Position numbers and translations under genes: made by a program. This document shows, piece by piece, positions 1 to 6,473 of a stretch of 7,985 nt of DNA. The notes beneath the pieces were generated by a model. The model was not told the DNA's origin and did not search any database. It saw only the letters and a list, made by a program, of their open reading frames with translations. The first letter of the stretch is position 1. Every line of letters begins with the position of its first letter. This DNA comes from Candidatus Pollutiaquabacter sp. (GTDB taxonomy: Bacteria > Bacteroidota > Bacteroidia > AKYH767-A > 2013-40CM-41-45), in NCBI GenBank assembly GCA_903854075.1, contig CAINVI010000082.1, positions 1-7,985 of the forward strand, in the 5' to 3' direction.

Positions 1-1856
1 AGTTCAGCGCTGTGGCAGAATATGTGCCGCAGCAAACAGATATAATTCTTCCACCACTCGACACCACCTCCATTCCCGCTGTCAACATCCGGGTCATCAA
101 CGGTCCGATGGCAGAAGATGCGGAGGTAAAAGCCTGGCGACGTGTCACTACTATCTCCGACGACTGGCGCGAAAAAGACTGGAACGGATATTACGTACAC
201 ACCTTCAACCGGATGATTCCTCCGTCTGTTTATTTCGAAAAAAATCCGGAATATTTCGGGCTAATCAACGGTGAACGAAAACCATTCGCGCAGCTTTGTC
301 TGACGAATCCCGATGTCTTACAAAAAATAATCGATACGCTACAAGAAGAAATGGCCGCTCATCCGAGCGTTAACTATTGGTCGGTAAGCCCGAACGATGA
401 TTTCGAATATTGTCGATGTTCTTCCTGTGCATACATCGATTCCCTCGAGGGATCTCCCTCCGGATTATTACTTCGTTTCGTCAATAACATCGCAAAAAAA
501 TTTCCTGACAAAACAATAACCACTCTTGCCTATTCCTACACACGACATGCTCCGGCGATTACACGTCCACTGCCAAATGTAATGATCACGTTATGCAGCA
601 TCGAAATGGATCGCTCTGAACCGATTCGGTCCAGTCGTTCAGGTACTTCCTTTGTGGAAGACCTCATAAACTGGCACAGCATCTGCAACAATCTGATGAT
701 TTGGGATTATGAAGTGCAATTCACGAATTATATATCACCGTTCCCGCTTTTTCATACGTTGCAGCCCAACCTGCAGCTCTTCAATCGTTACGGCGCCAAA
801 GCGCATTTCCAACAATGCTATGTCGAACGCGGCGTGGAGTTTGCGGAGCTGAAACTTTATGTACTCAGTAAATTACTTTGGAATCCGAATGTGGATATCA
901 ACAAAATCGTGCAAGATTTTATGACTACGTATTATGGTGCTGCCGGTCCGTATATACAGCGGTACTTCGATCGTTTGCATAGCGAAGAAATCAGCACTAC
1001 ACAATCGCTTGATATTTATGGCACGCCCGCCGCATTCGCCAATACGCTCTTGTCGCAGGAATTAATGGTGCAATACTACGACGATTTTACCCGCGCCGAA
1101 GCGGCAGTGAAAAACGATTCTGTCTTACTGGATCGTGTGAAGATTGCACGACTTCCGTTACTATTCGGCGAAATGGAAATTGCTAAAACAGATTTGTTCG
1201 GCGAACGCGGATGGTTTTCACGTGAAAACGGTTCCTTTGAAATCATCCCCGAAAAAACAGCACTGCTGGATTCATTCTCTGCCGTTTGTCAGCGCAACCA
1301 GATCGTCGCTATGAACGAAAACGGATTGACTACCGAAAAATATCGCGCGTCCACCTTACGTTTTATTGATGTTTCGGTAGAAGGAAATCTGGCGTTTGAA
1401 AAACCGGTGATCTGTAATCCCGAAGCAGACCCGCGTTATTATCACAAGGGTTCATCCCTGCTGACCAACGGTGTGCGCGGGACTGAAAGCTATAAGATCA
1501 ACTGGCTCGGTTGGGAAGGTCAGGATTTCACCTGCACGGTTGATCTGGAGTCGGTCCGTGATGTTTCGTTTGCTTCCATCAGCACCTTGCATTTTCCGCA
1601 TTCGTGGATTATCCATCCCACATCTATCACGTGTGCTGTTTCCGAAAATGGTCAGGATTTTATTACGGTGAACACCGTTCCATCAGACAGCTTGTTACGC
1701 AGAGATCCAAAAATAGAATCCTACGTTTTTGATCTATCCGGAAAAAAAGTTCGCTATGTGCGTTTCACTGTTGATGCAACGAAATCGCTGCCCGACTGGC
1801 ACACGTACGTCGGCAAAAAATCATGGGTGTTTGTCGACGAGTTAATTGTGAAATAA
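1..1856 (+). CDS. DUF4838 domain protein with C-terminal discoidin-like domain, 5' end cut by window edge
   Basis: The frame is open from base 3 to the stop at 1854-1856. The first start-like codon is GTG at 12, but the protein already reads as mid-domain there, so the true start is upstream and perhaps 100 or more residues are missing (a GH67-N-like domain usually precedes DUF4838). Counting from base 12, residues about 60-350 carry DUF4838-type signatures: YVHTFNRM (61-68), NPEYFGL (78-84), QLCLTN (94-99), and SVSPNDD followed by CRCSSC with Cys at 134, 136 and 139. Residues about 458-614 form a discoidin/F5-8 type C-like beta-sandwich that probably binds glycan, with a GSSLLTNG motif near its start. 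DUF4838 proteins are common in Bacteroidota polysaccharide-degradation loci. From memory, some are assigned to glycoside hydrolase family GH163, so a secreted or periplasmic glycosidase is plausible; the substrate is unknown. No susC/susD genes are visible here. It ends 26 bases from the convergent ansA stop. Confidence 0.85.
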   Translation, partial: FSAVAEYVPQQTDIILPPLDTTSIPAVNIRVINGPMAEDAEVKAWRRVTTISDDWREKDWNGYYVHTFNRMIPPSVYFEKNPEYFGLINGERKPFAQLCLTNPDVLQKIIDTLQEEMAAHPSVNYWSVSPNDDFEYCRCSSCAYIDSLEGSPSGLLLRFVNNIAKKFPDKTITTLAYSYTRHAPAITRPLPNVMITLCSIEMDRSEPIRSSRSGTSFVEDLINWHSICNNLMIWDYEVQFTNYISPFPLFHTLQPNLQLFNRYGAKAHFQQCYVERGVEFAELKLYVLSKLLWNPNVDINKIVQDFMTTYYGAAGPYIQRYFDRLHSEEISTTQSLDIYGTPAAFANTLLSQELMVQYYDDFTRAEAAVKNDSVLLDRVKIARLPLLFGEMEIAKTDLFGERGWFSRENGSFEIIPEKTALLDSFSAVCQRNQIVAMNENGLTTEKYRASTLRFIDVSVEGNLAFEKPVICNPEADPRYYHKGSSLLTNGVRGTESYKINWLGWEGQDFTCTVDLESVRDVSFASISTLHFPHSWIIHPTSITCAVSENGQDFITVNTVPSDSLLRRDPKIESYVFDLSGKKVRYVRFTVDATKSLPDWHTYVGKKSWVFVDELIVK

Positions 1857-1882
1857 AATCACAACGTAGACGCAACTAAAAA

Positions 1883-2917
1883 CTACACCGTCAACTCTCC
1901 GCGCAAATTGCCGAGTAGTTTCTTTTTAATCGTTACCTGCGACTTCTCTTGCGCTAACAGGAACATCAGCTTGGTGATAGCCGCTTCCGTAGTCATATCA
2001 TTGCCGCTGATCACGCCAATTTTTTGCAAATGATAGCTGGTCTGGTATTTCCCCTGCTCTACACTACCGCCGCTGCATTGGGAAACATTCAATAAAATAA
2101 CACCGCGATCAACCGCCCCTTTCAGTACGCGTAAAAATTCCGGCTGTGTCGGCGCATTACCGCTTCCGTATGTTTCAATGATCGCTCCTTTCAATCCCGG
2201 TGTGCGCAACGTGGTATCAATTACATCCGTATGTATGCCGGGATATATTTTTATCAGGGCCACATTCGTATTAAAGCCGTGGTGCGCCTTGAATTTTTTC
2301 CTCGATGGCGGCAAAATGTCATCGGTATTGAATTCGATTTCCACACCGGCTTCCGCAAGCGGCGGGAAATTCAACGACTGAAAAGCATCGAATTTGCTAG
2401 AGGTATGTTTTTCGCTGCGATTACCGCGGAACAACTGGTTGTTAAAGTAAATACATACTTCCGGAACAACAATATCACTGACGGCGATTTCCGCGGCGGT
2501 AACAATATTTCGTTTGGCATCCGTGCGAATCACGCCGAGCGGCAATTGTGAGCCGGTGATAATAATTGGTTTTGTCAGCCCTTCCAGCATGAAACTCAGT
2601 GCCGATGCCGTATACGCCATCGTATCTGTTCCGTGTAGGATTACAAAGCCGTCATACGCCAAATAATTTTTTTCAATAACGCGAGCCAACACTTCCCAAA
2701 AATCAGGGTTTACGTTGCTGGAATCAATCGCAATAGGAAACGCATGAAACCCGAAAATACAATCGAGTCGCTTGAGCTCTTGCACTTGATCGGTTATTGT
2801 TGCAAAATCAACTGGCTTCAACGCGCCGGTTTTTGTATCCTGCCGCATACCTATGGTGCCACCGGTGTAAATAATCAATATTCTTTGCTGACGTTTTACT
2901 TTTTTCGCTTTGGCCAT
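1883..2917 (-). CDS. ansA: Type I (cytoplasmic) L-asparaginase
   Basis: This 344-residue enzyme hydrolyses L-asparagine to aspartate and ammonia. The family signatures are all present: the N-terminal TGGTIG at residues 18-23, with T18 as the expected nucleophile; DSSN at 65-68; HGTDTM at 95-100, with T97 and D98 as the second catalytic pair; and RGNRSEK at 164-170, where K170 is the likely conserved lysine. YGSGNAP at 250-256 lies in the C-terminal domain typical of the class. There is no signal peptide, which fits the cytoplasmic type I enzyme (E. coli AnsA is of similar length). The N-terminus MAKAKKVKRQQR is unusually basic before the first strand. The ATG at 2917 follows the upstream tatD-family stop by only 9 bases, so the two are probably one transcript. 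The bases before the ATG are pyrimidine-rich, with no Shine-Dalgarno sequence, as is usual in Bacteroidota. Confidence 0.96.
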   Translation of the reverse strand: MAKAKKVKRQQRILIIYTGGTIGMRQDTKTGALKPVDFATITDQVQELKRLDCIFGFHAFPIAIDSSNVNPDFWEVLARVIEKNYLAYDGFVILHGTDTMAYTASALSFMLEGLTKPIIITGSQLPLGVIRTDAKRNIVTAAEIAVSDIVVPEVCIYFNNQLFRGNRSEKHTSSKFDAFQSLNFPPLAEAGVEIEFNTDDILPPSRKKFKAHHGFNTNVALIKIYPGIHTDVIDTTLRTPGLKGAIIETYGSGNAPTQPEFLRVLKGAVDRGVILLNVSQCSGGSVEQGKYQTSYHLQKIGVISGNDMTTEAAITKLMFLLAQEKSQVTIKKKLLGNLRGELTV

Positions 2918-2926
2918 AAGAAAGGA

Positions 2927-3691
2927 TTAACATCCGAAGATGTCCTTGGAGTTTTTTGTTGTAATATCCGCCACTTCCGCCACACTGCAGTTTTTCAGTT
3001 CGGCCACCTTCTCGGCGACCAGACGAAGATACGATGGAATATTGCGTTTGCCGCGATGTGGCGTGGGTGCTAGATACGGTCCGTCGGTTTCGAGGACAAT
3101 GTGCTCCAGCGGAATGGATTTTACCACTTCGTCCAATCCTGATTTCTTAAACGTTACCACGCCACCGATACCCACGTAAAATCCGCGACGAATGACTTCC
3201 TGCGCCTGCTCCACCGTTCCGCTGAAACAATGGAAAATCCCTTGAGGAGCCGACTTGGGATGGTCGTCCAACACAGCCATGATTTCAGCAAATGATTCAC
3301 GGCTATGAATGACGATAGGGCGATTCACACGATTCGCCAATTGTATTTGTCGCGCAAACACCTCTTGCTGTGCCGCGAGAAATGTTTTATCCCAATACAA
3401 ATCAATACCAATCTCTCCTACAGCGCAGAACGAGCGCTTGGTCCACCACTCCTCCACAATGGCCAATTCTTCCTGCCAGTTCTCTTTCACATAGCACGGA
3501 TGAAGTCCCATCATCGGAAAACACATATCCGGATAGTGCTGCTCCAGTTCGAGCATCGGTTCGATAGACATCCGATCGATATTGGGCAGAAAAAAGCGAT
3601 GTACGCCGTTCTCCCGGGCTTGCTCCAGCAATACCTTGCGGTCTTCGTCAAATTCCGAAGCGTAAAGGTGTATGTGTGTATCTGTCAACAT
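2927..3691 (-). CDS. TatD family metal-dependent hydrolase (putative DNase)
   Basis: This is a 254-residue protein of the TatD/YcfH amidohydrolase-fold family; members are divalent-metal-dependent deoxyribonucleases. The length is typical. Metal and active-site residues can be read off: H6 and H8 in DTHIHL, H64 in GLHP, E93 in VGEIGID, H129 in PIVIHSRES, H154 in GIFHCFSG, and D203 in ETDGPYLAP, followed by the family's PHRGKRN at 211-217. The start MLTDTHIHL matches the family N-terminus exactly, so ATG 3691 is secure. It is the first gene of a probable two-gene transcript with ansA. The 129-base upstream spacer is shared with the divergent GT9 gene. I cannot tell the TatD, YcfH and YjjV subfamilies apart with confidence, so no symbol is given. 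No residue expected to be essential is missing. Confidence 0.94.
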   Translation of the reverse strand: MLTDTHIHLYASEFDEDRKVLLEQARENGVHRFFLPNIDRMSIEPMLELEQHYPDMCFPMMGLHPCYVKENWQEELAIVEEWWTKRSFCAVGEIGIDLYWDKTFLAAQQEVFARQIQLANRVNRPIVIHSRESFAEIMAVLDDHPKSAPQGIFHCFSGTVEQAQEVIRRGFYVGIGGVVTFKKSGLDEVVKSIPLEHIVLETDGPYLAPTPHRGKRNIPSYLRLVAEKVAELKNCSVAEVADITTKNSKDIFGC

Positions 3692-3820
3692 CCGTCGAGA
3701 GTATTCGATTACGTCAAATAATCACGTATTTTTACGGATGTAAATCTAATGGCTTTCGTCGGTTGCCGGAAATAATTCCGGAGAAGTATTCCACGAATTG
3801 CCTGTGAACGAACCACCGTT

Positions 3821-4822
3821 GTGCCTAAATTTCTGATCCTCCGCTTTTCCTCCATCGGCGATATCGTGCTTACTACTCCGGTCGTGCGTGCACTGAAGGA
3901 ACAGGTGCCGGAAGCGGAAGTTCATTTTTTGACCAAACGGAGTTTTGAGCCGGTGTTACAACACAATCCGTATATCGACCGGTTGCACACGTTTTTTGAA
4001 AACCCTAACGAATGCCTGGACACACTTCGTGGTGAACATTTTGATGCCATCATCGACTTGCATCACAACCAACGTACATTTTGGATCAAGCGAGCACTTA
4101 AAAGTTCACTTAAAAGCGCATCTGTTTTTTCGTTCCGGAAACTAAATATCGAAAAATGGTTACTCGTCAATTTTAATATCAATCTTTTGCCCGATGTTCA
4201 CATTGTGGACCGCTACCTGGAAACGGTGTCTGATTTTGGAGTACGTAACGATGGCAAGGGCCTGGATTATTTCATCGGCGAAGGCGATCGCAAAGCCGTT
4301 GAAAAATTACCTGCAGTAGTACGTAATAATTTTGTCGCTGCAGCGATTGGCGCACAGCACGGCACCAAACGACTGCCAACCGAAAAGCTGATAGCAATTT
4401 GCAAACAGTTGGATCGTCATGTAGTACTGCTCGGCGGAGATAATGACCGCGAAACCGGCGAACGTATTGCTGAAGCAGTGGGCGCTCACGTGATTAACCT
4501 TTGCGGAAGTTTGTCCATCAACGAGTCCGCTGCCGTGGTAGAAAAAGCAGCTGTTGTACTTACGCACGATACCGGACTGATGCACATCGCTGCAGCGTTC
4601 AAGCGACCCATCGTTTCTGTATGGGGCAATACCGTACCGCAATTCGGCATGACACCTTACTACGGCGACGTGAAAGTTCCCAATAAAATTTTTGAAGTGA
4701 GTGGGCTTTCATGCCGTCCTTGCTCAAAAATTGGTTTTGAAACGTGTCCAAAAAAACATTTTCGGTGCATGACACAACAAGACGAAGCAGCGATTGCCCG
4801 GGCTATTAACGACGTTGTCTGA
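3821..4822 (+). CDS. Glycosyltransferase family 9, ADP-heptose:LPS heptosyltransferase-like
   Basis: This 333-residue protein probably transfers heptose (or a related sugar) from a nucleotide donor to the lipopolysaccharide core on the inner face of the inner membrane. It has the GT-B fold pattern of family GT9: an N-terminal FLILRFSSIGDIVLTTPVVRALK (from residue 4) for the acceptor domain, a donor-domain start AAIGAQHGTKRLP at about 174-186, LLGGDNDRE at 203-211, and the diagnostic DTGLMHIAAA at 250-259. A C-terminal cysteine cluster lies at C298, C301, C309 and C316, as in many GT9 proteins. The GTG at 3821 is chosen because it places MPKFLILRFSSIGD at the family's usual N-terminus and no in-frame ATG fits better. 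No other core or O-antigen gene is next to it, so the exact step (WaaC, WaaF or WaaQ type) is unresolved. It converges with the DUF1028 gene 49 bases downstream. Confidence 0.92.
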   Translation: MPKFLILRFSSIGDIVLTTPVVRALKEQVPEAEVHFLTKRSFEPVLQHNPYIDRLHTFFENPNECLDTLRGEHFDAIIDLHHNQRTFWIKRALKSSLKSASVFSFRKLNIEKWLLVNFNINLLPDVHIVDRYLETVSDFGVRNDGKGLDYFIGEGDRKAVEKLPAVVRNNFVAAAIGAQHGTKRLPTEKLIAICKQLDRHVVLLGGDNDRETGERIAEAVGAHVINLCGSLSINESAAVVEKAAVVLTHDTGLMHIAAAFKRPIVSVWGNTVPQFGMTPYYGDVKVPNKIFEVSGLSCRPCSKIGFETCPKKHFRCMTQQDEAAIARAINDVV

Positions 4823-4871
4823 TGACTCTTTGCTGATTACTTGCCGCTGTGAACCATTTTATAGTGAACCA

Positions 4872-5885
4872 TCATTTCTCCAGCACAACCTTTTTACGAA
4901 CACTCTTTCCCTGCTGCTCGAGTTGTAATATATAAATTCCACTGGCGGTCGAAGCGATTTCTATTTCAAACCGGTCGGAGGTTACGCTTCCAGACGTTAA
5001 CAATCGCTGTTGGTTATCAAACAAAGAGTACGTCGCATTCACACATTGTTGGTCGGGCACTAGAACTGTTATACTTCCTCGAGCCGGGATCGGAAACACC
5101 TGAATGGCATCCTCCACGAATGTTGGAATTAGTCCTGTTGTTGTACAGGTATGCGTGGCAGTAAAAATCGTTTGTAACGAATCAATGGGTTCGATCTGCG
5201 CATTCGAAGGGGTCTTCACACCCAGTGAAAGCGACGGACTTCCGTACGGATCTCCGGGCTGTGAAACTTTCACGAAAGCAAACAGCGAAGAAGTTCCGTT
5301 AGACGTGCAGCGAGTATCTGCGCCGGTAACTTTCGCGCCTTGTAAAGCTGCCATCAGTTTGCAGGCAAGATCTCCCGGTTCAGCAAGGAAGCGCTGCTCC
5401 ATAGAATCAAGGACCGATTGTCCGAGAAGTATATTTCCCTGAATACAATAATTTACCCCGGCGATGTGATTCTTATAATTAAAGCAGGACGTGCCTGTAT
5501 ACCCTTCCGTTTGAGCGCTGCCATTAACGATAGCAGCTATTCCGTATTGTCGTGAAGCCGGATTGAACTGGGCGTCGTTAGCGACTAACCAGCTGATAAT
5601 TTGTGATGGCGTATCACCGGCAAGCATCCGTGTTCGGGCATTGTTCTGGTTGTTCGCCAAATACGATGCTTGTGTATTGATTGCACCAACACCGGGAAGC
5701 AGGTCGCCGAGAAAATCAATGGCATAATTCGGAAAAACGGCAATCAGATCGACGCACGAAGCTCCGGCGCTACCGACTTCTCCCGTCACCGTATCTACGG
5801 CGACGATTGAAAATGTATCCTGAGCTATAGCAGGACGAGTTACCAGGAAAAATACAATCAAGAATAATTGGAGCGCCTGTTTCAT
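4872..5885 (-). CDS. Secreted DUF1028 protein with type IX secretion C-terminal sorting domain
   Basis: This 337-residue protein has three parts. Residues 1-21 are a Sec signal peptide, with likely cleavage after PAIA at 21, before Q22. Residues about 24-225 are DUF1028, recognised from TFSIVAVDTVTGEVGSAGAS (24-43), the GVGAINTQASYL segment (65-76), YGIAAIVNG (114-122), and NILLGQSVLDSM (151-162). DUF1028 is thought to have an Ntn-hydrolase-like fold, but its reaction is not established. Residues about 263-337 are a type A T9SS (Por) sorting domain: VFPIPARGSITV, a short beta-sandwich, SGIYILQLEQQGK and the final KKVVLEK. The usual PNP near its start reads PIP here. The protein is therefore predicted to cross the outer membrane and be released or surface-attached after the tail is removed. 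Seven cysteines lie in the mature part (44, 134, 147, 175, 193, 247, 281), suggesting disulfides outside the cell. A 16-base inverted repeat sits just upstream of the start. Confidence 0.93.
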   Translation of the reverse strand: MKQALQLFLIVFFLVTRPAIAQDTFSIVAVDTVTGEVGSAGASCVDLIAVFPNYAIDFLGDLLPGVGAINTQASYLANNQNNARTRMLAGDTPSQIISWLVANDAQFNPASRQYGIAAIVNGSAQTEGYTGTSCFNYKNHIAGVNYCIQGNILLGQSVLDSMEQRFLAEPGDLACKLMAALQGAKVTGADTRCTSNGTSSLFAFVKVSQPGDPYGSPSLSLGVKTPSNAQIEPIDSLQTIFTATHTCTTTGLIPTFVEDAIQVFPIPARGSITVLVPDQQCVNATYSLFDNQQRLLTSGSVTSDRFEIEIASTASGIYILQLEQQGKSVRKKVVLEK

Positions 5886-5907
5886 GTAGTTGTCTGTCCG
5901 TCCAAAA

Positions 5908-5923
5908 TACTAAAATATTAGTA
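5908..5923. promoter_or_regulatory. 16-base inverted repeat before the DUF1028 gene (possible operator)
   Basis: TACTAA and TTAGTA are perfect 6-base inverted arms separated by AATA. The site ends 23 bases upstream of the DUF1028 start codon on the minus strand, which is inside the expected 5' untranslated or core promoter region. It could be a repressor operator or a small leader hairpin. The AT-rich sequence means chance is a real alternative, and no known regulator is recognised. Confidence 0.3.
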
Positions 5924-5981
5924 CCGGCCACTACCCTACAAATAACATACGCCACCGTAATTCCCGCAGCGCGGTAATTAA

Positions 5982-6080
5982 ATGGTTATTCTAACTGGTG
6001 TATTGGCCGCCATAATTCTTTGCTGTCTGTACTACTATTATTGTATATTTGGAGGAGGCTATGGAAGTTGTCGTCCATAA
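5982..6080 (+). CDS. Possible 32-residue single-span membrane peptide
   Basis: ATG at 5982 opens a 32-codon frame ending with TAA at 6078-6080. The peptide begins MVILTGVLAAIILCCLYYYY and continues with a short IF segment and GGGYGSCRP. It has one hydrophobic stretch of about 22 residues, then a Gly-rich tail with a final Cys, Arg and Pro. An in-frame TAA lies directly before the ATG, so it cannot extend upstream. The sequence before the start is AT-rich (TAATTAA), as is common at Bacteroidota starts, with no Shine-Dalgarno. The shape resembles small membrane peptides, but a frame of this length can arise by chance in 588 non-coding bases. I recognise no family and rate it a candidate only. 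Confidence 0.25.
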   Translation: MVILTGVLAAIILCCLYYYYCIFGGGYGSCRP

Positions 6081-6185
6081 ATAGACGAAACAGCACTGTT
6101 GACCGCTTTTTTTACTAACCTTCGTCTTTGCTAGAAAAGGAACGGTAGAAATCGGATTGGGATTACGCTTTCGTTCTTTAGAATT

Positions 6186-6367
6186 GGTCTAATAGCGGTT
6201 GCTCATAACAAGTTTTATTGGCTACTTATCGCCTCTTGTTCCTTTTGTTCTCCACACACAATACATGGTTGGCCGCTAACTAAAACGCAACGCCGCTCCT
6301 TTTTGAAATAATAATCAAAGTCGGTACATCTGATGGGCAATGCGATAAACGTTGTTCGGTCTAATAG
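6186..6367. repeat. 10-base direct repeats bracketing imperfect inverted arms
   Basis: GGTCTAATAG occurs at 6186-6195 and again at 6358-6367. Inside the pair, 6207-6222 and 6342-6356 form imperfect inverted arms: AACAA pairs with TTGTT, then TTTAT with ATAAA, with two mismatches between them. The layout resembles a small non-autonomous insertion with a target duplication, but the arms do not reach the direct repeats symmetrically (11 extra bases on the left, one on the right). No coding content is seen inside. The repeat could be coincidental. Confidence 0.25.
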
Positions 6368-6473
6368 TCAACGAAACCTGCTGTTGTAAATAATATCAGA
6401 GCTGTTTTGTAGCAAGAGTTTTAAGGGGATGCTGAAAACCGACCAGAGTAGGCAACAAATAATAAATGACAGT

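Larger units (their letters stand above)
5886..6473. other. 588-base gene-poor interval between divergent genes
   Basis: No protein of ordinary length and no tRNA, rRNA or CRISPR pattern is visible on either strand. It separates the divergently transcribed DUF1028 gene and the AT-rich secreted-protein gene, so it should hold both promoters. I could not find an unambiguous Bacteroidota promoter (TTTG/TTG near -33 with TAnnTTTG near -7) for either one. What can be seen is a 16-base inverted repeat at 5908-5923, a possible 32-codon membrane-peptide ORF at 5982-6080, a T-run at 6107-6113 without a strong stem before it, a 10-base direct repeat (6186-6195 and 6358-6367), and imperfect inverted arms inside that repeat. 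Confidence 0.6.

Noticed and set aside
2231..2551. 106-codon plus-strand open frame inside ansA
   Set aside because: It lies wholly antisense to a complete, motif-rich asparaginase and has no recognisable family features.
2744..3073. 109-codon plus-strand open frame across the ansA/tatD junction
   Set aside because: Antisense to both real genes, with a translated sequence typical of a shadow frame.
3305..3721. 138-codon plus-strand open frame opposite the tatD-family gene
   Set aside because: The opposite strand encodes a full TatD protein with all metal ligands; this frame is His/Arg-rich shadow sequence.
4307..4642. 111-codon minus-strand open frame opposite the GT9 gene
   Set aside because: Overlaps the conserved donor domain of the glycosyltransferase and shows no family signature.
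5104..5442. 112-codon plus-strand open frame opposite the DUF1028 gene
   Set aside because: Antisense to a well-supported gene with signal peptide and sorting domain.
6051..6084. GGAGGAGG Shine-Dalgarno-like run before an ATG at 6061
   Set aside because: The frame is only seven codons long and overlaps the 32-codon candidate in another frame; Bacteroidota rarely depend on Shine-Dalgarno sequences.
6088..6113. Intrinsic terminator at AACAGCACTGTT followed by a T-run
   Set aside because: Only four or five pairs with a very tight loop, and six bases separate it from the T-run, so the stem is too weak.
6429..6473. Upstream ATG start for the secreted-protein gene
   Set aside because: The 15 extra residues (MLKTDQSRQQIINDS) would push the hydrophobic core away from the N-terminus; ATG 6474 gives a classical signal peptide.
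5886..6473. tRNA, small structured RNA or CRISPR array in the gene-poor interval
   Set aside because: No T-loop or anticodon pattern, no regularly spaced repeats and no strong conserved-type fold could be seen.
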